DNA from: Nocardioidaceae bacterium
GTDB lineage: Bacteria > Actinomycetota > Actinomycetes > Propionibacteriales > Nocardioidaceae
DNA: 9,392 nucleotides
Direction of reading: 5' to 3'
NCBI GenBank assembly: GCA_013696065.1
Contig: JACCZJ010000215.1
Location: 1-9,392 of the forward strand
Shown here piece after piece: positions 6,598-9,392 of this stretch (position 1 is the stretch's first letter; every line of letters begins with the position of its first letter). The notes under the pieces were generated by a model. The model ran no database searches. It worked only from the letters and a program-made list of their open reading frames with translations, and was not told where the DNA came from. The position numbers and the translations under genes are program-made.

Positions 6598-7584
6598 TCA
6601 ACGAGTGCCGTTGTCGGCAAACTCCAAAACCGCTTCAGCGTTTTCCTGCGTGATGATGGCAGGCCCGGAATAGACCGGCTGGCCACCCCCGATGTCGTTG
6701 CCGTTGAGCAACTTGAGATAGACGCCGGTCACCCCCATATAGCCCTGCACATAGGGCTGTTGGTCGATCGCGAACAACAACTTGCCGTCGAGCACATCCT
6801 GAGCCACGGTGGCGTTCAAGTCGAACGTGCCGATCTGAGCGGAGCTGCCGGACGCTTCTACCGCGGCCACGGCCCGACCGGCGATGTCGCCACCCAACGC
6901 CAGCACTCCGTCGATACTGCCGTCTTGCAGCTTCGACTCGATGGTCGCCTGGGCACCCGCCAAGTCAGTGTTGTCGACTTGCAGGTTTTCCATCTCCCCT
7001 TCAAAGACGGACGCGGCACCCGCGCAACGCTCCTCCAGCCCGATATTTCCGGCCTCCTGGATGATGCAGACGGCATTGGTGAGACCTGCTTCGTTCATCT
7101 GTTCTCCGGCTGCCTCGCCGGCAATGGTCTCGCTTTGACCCACGTGCGTAATGGCACCGAACTCCTGCCACGCATCGATTCCCGAGTTGATCGTGATGAC
7201 CGGAGTGCCACCCTCGATTGCCTTGGTGATGCTGGCCTCGAGACCGTCTGGATTAGCCATCGAGATGACCAGGCCGTCGGTGCCATCAGCCACGGCGTTG
7301 TCGATCAGCGTGCTCTGCTCGCCAGGATCGGGGGCGCTGTTGTACTGCAGGTCGACGCCGAGGTCTTCGCCAGCCTGCTCGCTCCCGGCCTTGACCACAT
7401 CCCAGAAGGAGTCGCCGGGTGCCGCGTGCGTGATGACGTCGATGCGGAAATCACCAGAACTCGTCGCGCCGCCCGTCGTTTCGTCGGCCGGCTCCGTGTC
7501 GGCTTTCTCTTCGCTGGTGCTACAGCCGCTGAGCAGCAGTGCCGCAGCGGCAAAGCTCCCCACGAGTGCCCGTCGTATGGTCAT
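6598..7584 (-). CDS. Sugar ABC transporter substrate-binding lipoprotein (Peripla_BP_4 family, FrcB-like)
   Basis: A 328-residue lipoprotein that captures sugar outside the membrane and delivers it to the permease. Residues 1-20 form a lipoprotein signal peptide (two arginines, then a hydrophobic core) ending in the lipobox LSGC, with Cys21 as the lipidated residue. An acidic, Thr/Ser-rich flexible linker runs to about residue 45. The two-lobed type I periplasmic-binding fold follows. It includes a first strand and helix at 47-75, DGLVISMANPDGL at 103-115, GTPVITINSG at 126-135, and DGVLALGGDIAGRAV at 225-239. Cys173 and Cys187 may form a disulfide. The ATG start has AGGAG six bases upstream. 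It is the second operon gene, 136 bp after the dehydrogenase. The fold places it with ribose, fructose, inositol and related CUT2 binding proteins; the ligand is not certain. Confidence 0.93.
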   Translation of the reverse strand: MTIRRALVGSFAAAALLLSGCSTSEEKADTEPADETTGGATSSGDFRIDVITHAAPGDSFWDVVKAGSEQAGEDLGVDLQYNSAPDPGEQSTLIDNAVADGTDGLVISMANPDGLEASITKAIEGGTPVITINSGIDAWQEFGAITHVGQSETIAGEAAGEQMNEAGLTNAVCIIQEAGNIGLEERCAGAASVFEGEMENLQVDNTDLAGAQATIESKLQDGSIDGVLALGGDIAGRAVAAVEASGSSAQIGTFDLNATVAQDVLDGKLLFAIDQQPYVQGYMGVTGVYLKLLNGNDIGGGQPVYSGPAIITQENAEAVLEFADNGTR

Positions 7585-7602
7585 GCATTTCTCCTTTGTC
7601 GG

Positions 7603-7619
7603 CCGCTGCTTGCCAGCGG
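7603..7619 (-). promoter_or_regulatory. 17-nt inverted repeat in the leader of the binding-protein gene
   Basis: CCGCTG and CAGCGG flank the 5-nt centre CTTGC, ending 18 bases before the binding-protein start and just upstream of its AGGAG. It could be a repressor operator for an internal promoter or an RNA hairpin beside the ribosome binding site. The surrounding 136-bp gap (7585-7720) also holds a small stem (CTGAA/TTCAG, 7621-7633). I see no convincing -10/-35 pair. Confidence 0.4.
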
Positions 7620-7720
7620 ACTGAATCCTTCAGGTCAGTACACCACCGGAGGTGCGTTACTGTCTGCGACCGCACGGCGAGCCGATGGCTGTTTTTGAGC
7701 ATCCCGGTCGGGCTTTCCTG

Positions 7721-8722
7721 TCATCGCACCACCTCCGAGATCGAGACGGGTCTGCGCTCACGACGCGATATCTCACACGCCTCTGCCGCATAGAAGGCCT
7801 GGAGGGCATCCTGGGGGGTGCATTCGCTCTGTCCACCGTGCTGCACTAGGTGCACGAAGGCGCGGAGTTCAGCAACGTATGCCGCCGCGAACCGCTGTGG
7901 AAAGGCAGCGTGCGCAACGCCAGACGGGAAGGTCGCGCCGGGTTCGGCGGACTCGAGTGCAGCGTTGTCGTCGAGTCCGACGGCGACGGAGCCCTTCTCC
8001 CCGAGCACCTCCAGGCGCACGTCATAGCCTGCCGCGTTGTAGCGCGAGCAACTGACGACAGCCAGCGTGTCGTCGTCGAGGGTCAAGAGAGCCGACGCGG
8101 TGTCGACGTCGTCGTGATCGGCGAAGAATGCGGCACCGCGGTTGGCTCCGACGGCATACACACTGATGATCTCGCGACCGGTGACCCAGCGAATGCTGTC
8201 GAAGTCATGCACGGCGCAGTCACGGTAGAGACCGCCAGAGCTTCTGACGTAGACGGCTGGAGGCGGCGCGGCGTCGAGCGTGCATGAGCGCACAGTGTGG
8301 ATCCAACCCAGTCGTCCTGATCCGACTGCCGCGCGTGCCTGCCGGTAGCCAGGGTCGAAGCGCCGTTGGAACCCGACCTGGACAGGAACACCGCTGCCTT
8401 CGACTGCCTCGATCACGCCGAGCGTGCCCTCGACGTCGACAGCCACCGGCTTTTCACAGAAGACCGGGATGCCACGAGCAACCGCCGTCGTGATCAGCTG
8501 AGTGTGCGCGTCGGTCGCCGCGGCGATAACGATGCCGTCGAGGCCAGCCTCGAACAGCGCCGGCACGGTAGGCACAGATTGCGCGCCGACCTTGGCCGCC
8601 ACCAAGTCTGTCCGTTCGGCATCGACGTCAGCGAGCACCAATTCAGACACCGCATCGAGGCGAGCAAGGACCTCGGCGTGCATCGAGCCGATGCGTCCGG
8701 CGCCAGCCAATCCGATCTTCAT
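7721..8722 (-). CDS. Gfo/Idh/MocA family oxidoreductase, inositol 2-dehydrogenase-like
   Basis: A 333-residue cytoplasmic NAD(P)-dependent dehydrogenase expected to oxidise a hydroxyl of a cyclic polyol or sugar, for example myo-inositol to scyllo-inosose. The Rossmann nucleotide loop GAGRIG is at residues 7-12 and Asp32 at the end of strand 2 favours NAD over NADP. The family signature EKP at 90-92 holds the catalytic Lys91. Asp168 and His172 in RDCAVHDFD correspond to Asp172 and His176 of Bacillus subtilis IolG, completing the catalytic set. The C-terminal alpha/beta domain covers about 125-333. Length is typical for the family. The ATG start is preceded by an AAGGTGAGGG purine tract. It is the first gene of the transporter operon, so its substrate is probably what the transporter brings in or a close derivative. 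Inositol is my first guess, but the family is broad and glucose, scyllo-inositol or other sugars are possible. Confidence 0.88.
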   Translation of the reverse strand: MKIGLAGAGRIGSMHAEVLARLDAVSELVLADVDAERTDLVAAKVGAQSVPTVPALFEAGLDGIVIAAATDAHTQLITTAVARGIPVFCEKPVAVDVEGTLGVIEAVEGSGVPVQVGFQRRFDPGYRQARAAVGSGRLGWIHTVRSCTLDAAPPPAVYVRSSGGLYRDCAVHDFDSIRWVTGREIISVYAVGANRGAAFFADHDDVDTASALLTLDDDTLAVVSCSRYNAAGYDVRLEVLGEKGSVAVGLDDNAALESAEPGATFPSGVAHAAFPQRFAAAYVAELRAFVHLVQHGGQSECTPQDALQAFYAAEACEISRRERRPVSISEVVR

Positions 8723-8775
8723 ACCCTCACCTTGGCAGAAAGTTCAGCTGAGGTCTGCACAGCGGTTCGAGAGCG

Positions 8776-8792
8776 GGTTGCGTCGAGCAACC
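8776..8792 (-). promoter_or_regulatory. Candidate operator palindrome upstream of the dehydrogenase-transporter operon
   Basis: GGTTGC and GCAACC are perfect inverted halves around the 5-nt centre GTCGA. The site is centred about 62 bp upstream of the dehydrogenase start. A symmetric site of this size in the leader of a sugar operon suits a LacI- or GntR-type repressor, but no regulator gene lies in the window. A confident promoter next to it was not found. Confidence 0.4.
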
Positions 8793-8815
8793 AGCCTTGT
8801 CCCCCCTCCCCCTCC

Positions 8816-8879
8816 TGCCGAGACGCCGATATTCGCCCTGTTTTGCCGGTGTGTCGGGCCACACATTGGCGTCTCGGCA
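8816..8879. repeat. Nested inverted repeat, 12-bp outer arms with inner hairpin
   Basis: Outer arms TGCCGAGACGCC (8816-8827) and GGCGTCTCGGCA (8868-8879) are perfect complements separated by 40 nt. Within the spacer, GTGTG (8849-8853) and CACAC (8860-8864) form a second hairpin. The outer stem can be lengthened by CCTC/GAGG after a two-base bulge. On the minus strand it lies 66 nt beyond the glucokinase stop and upstream of the dehydrogenase, next to a G-rich tract. It could be a terminator, a structured leader RNA or a dispersed intergenic repeat. Confidence 0.6.
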
Positions 8880-8922
8880 CAGGAGAGGGCTGGGTCGGAG
8901 GCTCGATGTTTCCGCGCAGCCA

Positions 8923-8936
8923 CGCCGTCGACGGCG
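8923..8936. terminator. 14-nt perfect palindrome just past the glucokinase stop
   Basis: CGCCGTCGACGGCG equals its own reverse complement. On the minus strand it begins nine bases after the glucokinase stop codon. As RNA it could fold as a 5-bp GC stem with a TCGA loop, so it may be part of the glucokinase terminator. There is no T-run. Confidence 0.35.
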
Positions 8937-8945
8937 CTCGCATGC

Positions 8946-9392
8946 CTACCGGCCGGACCTGTGCTCTTTCGAGGTCACCCTGGTCGACCGCTGATCCTGC
9001 CAACTGAGGCCCAGCCCGCGCTTGGGTGTGAGCAGCTCTCCGCGTCGAGATCGCGAACGTGACCGGGAGCCCGACCGGCGTCGGCTCTTGCGCGCTTGGC
9101 TGCGAGCCAGATCGGCAGCGCCGATCATCCCCGCCTCGTTGCCAAGGTGTGCCCGCACGATGCGCGCCTCTGGGCGAAACCCACGACCGGTGAGGGTCCG
9201 CCGGTAGCCGATCGTGGCAGGTCCGATCAACAGCTCGCCGGCGTCCGAAACGCCCCCGCCGATGACGAAGGTGCCCGGATCCAAGGCGGCAGCCAAGTTC
9301 GCTAGCCCGACGCCTAACCAGTCGCCGACCTCAGCCAACAACTCGACCGAGGCGGGGTCGCCTGAAAGCGCGACTTCCGTGACGAGGGGGCC
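8946..9392 (-). CDS. glk: ROK-family glucokinase, C-terminal part; N-terminus beyond window
   Basis: The last 148 residues of a ROK-fold sugar kinase, expected to phosphorylate glucose to glucose 6-phosphate with ATP in the cytoplasm. Recognisable C-terminal elements are LGVGLANLAAALDPGTFVIGGGVS, spanning visible residues 25-48, and LGNEAGMIGAADLA near 84-97, typical of actinobacterial glucokinases. The catalytic aspartate and zinc-binding cysteines would lie beyond the right edge, so kinase rather than ROK repressor is inferred from the C-terminus. After AADLA the frame continues for about 51 residues with an Arg/Ser-rich run (RRRSGSRSRSRSRR) and a basic, low-complexity end. Family members usually stop near that point. 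The gene ends 223 bp before the dehydrogenase and probably belongs to a separate transcript. A phosphofructokinase lies at the other end of the window. Confidence 0.87.
   Translation of the reverse strand, partial: GPLVTEVALSGDPASVELLAEVGDWLGVGLANLAAALDPGTFVIGGGVSDAGELLIGPATIGYRRTLTGRGFRPEARIVRAHLGNEAGMIGAADLARSQARKSRRRSGSRSRSRSRRGELLTPKRGLGLSWQDQRSTRVTSKEHRSGR

Noticed and set aside
4520..6601. A 693-codon open frame on the minus strand
   Set aside because: Only the last 299 codons are the ATPase gene. The upstream part is an out-of-frame shadow of the permease gene, kept open by high GC; the permease frame has clear membrane segments and family motifs.
6592..7698. A 368-codon open frame on the plus strand
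   Set aside because: It is antisense to the binding-protein gene, lacks a recognisable domain, and the minus-strand product has a signal peptide, lipobox and full fold.
8801..8815. G-rich tract on the minus strand as a G-quadruplex
   Set aside because: It has only two long G-runs, so a stable three-tetrad quadruplex is not possible from this stretch alone.
8366..9062. Plus-strand open frames across the glucokinase-dehydrogenase gap
   Set aside because: Composition is arbitrary, they overlap real genes on the other strand, and no ribosome binding site or family motif is visible.

Overview
The window comes from a GC-rich actinobacterium. This is judged from strong G/C bias at third codon positions, GTG and TTG starts, GGAGG-type ribosome binding sites, and the gene families present. 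I cannot name a genus. Two genes run off the edges: a phosphofructokinase at the left and a ROK-family glucokinase at the right, both on the minus strand. Eight protein genes are complete.

Left part (1-1433, minus strand): the N-terminal 146 residues of a PfkA-family phosphofructokinase, preceded by a PlsC-type acyltransferase. The phosphofructokinase carries Asp104 and Lys124, the pair that marks pyrophosphate-dependent rather than ATP-dependent enzymes. Middle part (1629-4491, plus strand): a compact three-gene run made of an Est30/monoacylglycerol-lipase-like alpha/beta hydrolase, an unrecognised protein with two C-terminal membrane helices whose start overlaps the hydrolase stop, and a stand-alone TIGR00300-type (ArgZ/AgrE C-terminal, archaeal-type) ornithine cyclodeaminase homologue. 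The run diverges from the acyltransferase across a 195-bp promoter region. It ends tail-to-tail with the next operon at a short hairpin.

Right part (4520-8722, minus strand): a sugar or polyol import and oxidation operon. Read in transcription order it contains a Gfo/Idh/MocA dehydrogenase resembling inositol 2-dehydrogenase, a lipoprotein sugar-binding protein, a CUT2-class permease, and a single-domain ATPase. The one-domain ATPase makes this an FrcABC-like (fructose-type) rather than RbsA-like transporter. The permease stop and ATPase start overlap as ATGA. A perfect 13-bp stem-loop lies between the binding-protein and permease genes, a position typical of elements that raise binding-protein expression over membrane components. 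Upstream of the dehydrogenase, the 223-bp gap to the glucokinase holds a 17-nt palindrome (candidate operator), a large nested inverted repeat and a 14-nt perfect palindrome just after the glucokinase stop.

Functionally the window joins central sugar metabolism (glucokinase, phosphofructokinase), uptake and oxidation of a sugar or inositol, membrane lipid synthesis and possibly ornithine-to-proline conversion. I see no phage, transposon, CRISPR array, rRNA or tRNA. Nothing here is clearly a new system. The best leads are the predicted pyrophosphate-dependent phosphofructokinase, the stand-alone ornithine cyclodeaminase, the Arg/Ser-rich glucokinase tail and the intergenic inverted repeats.
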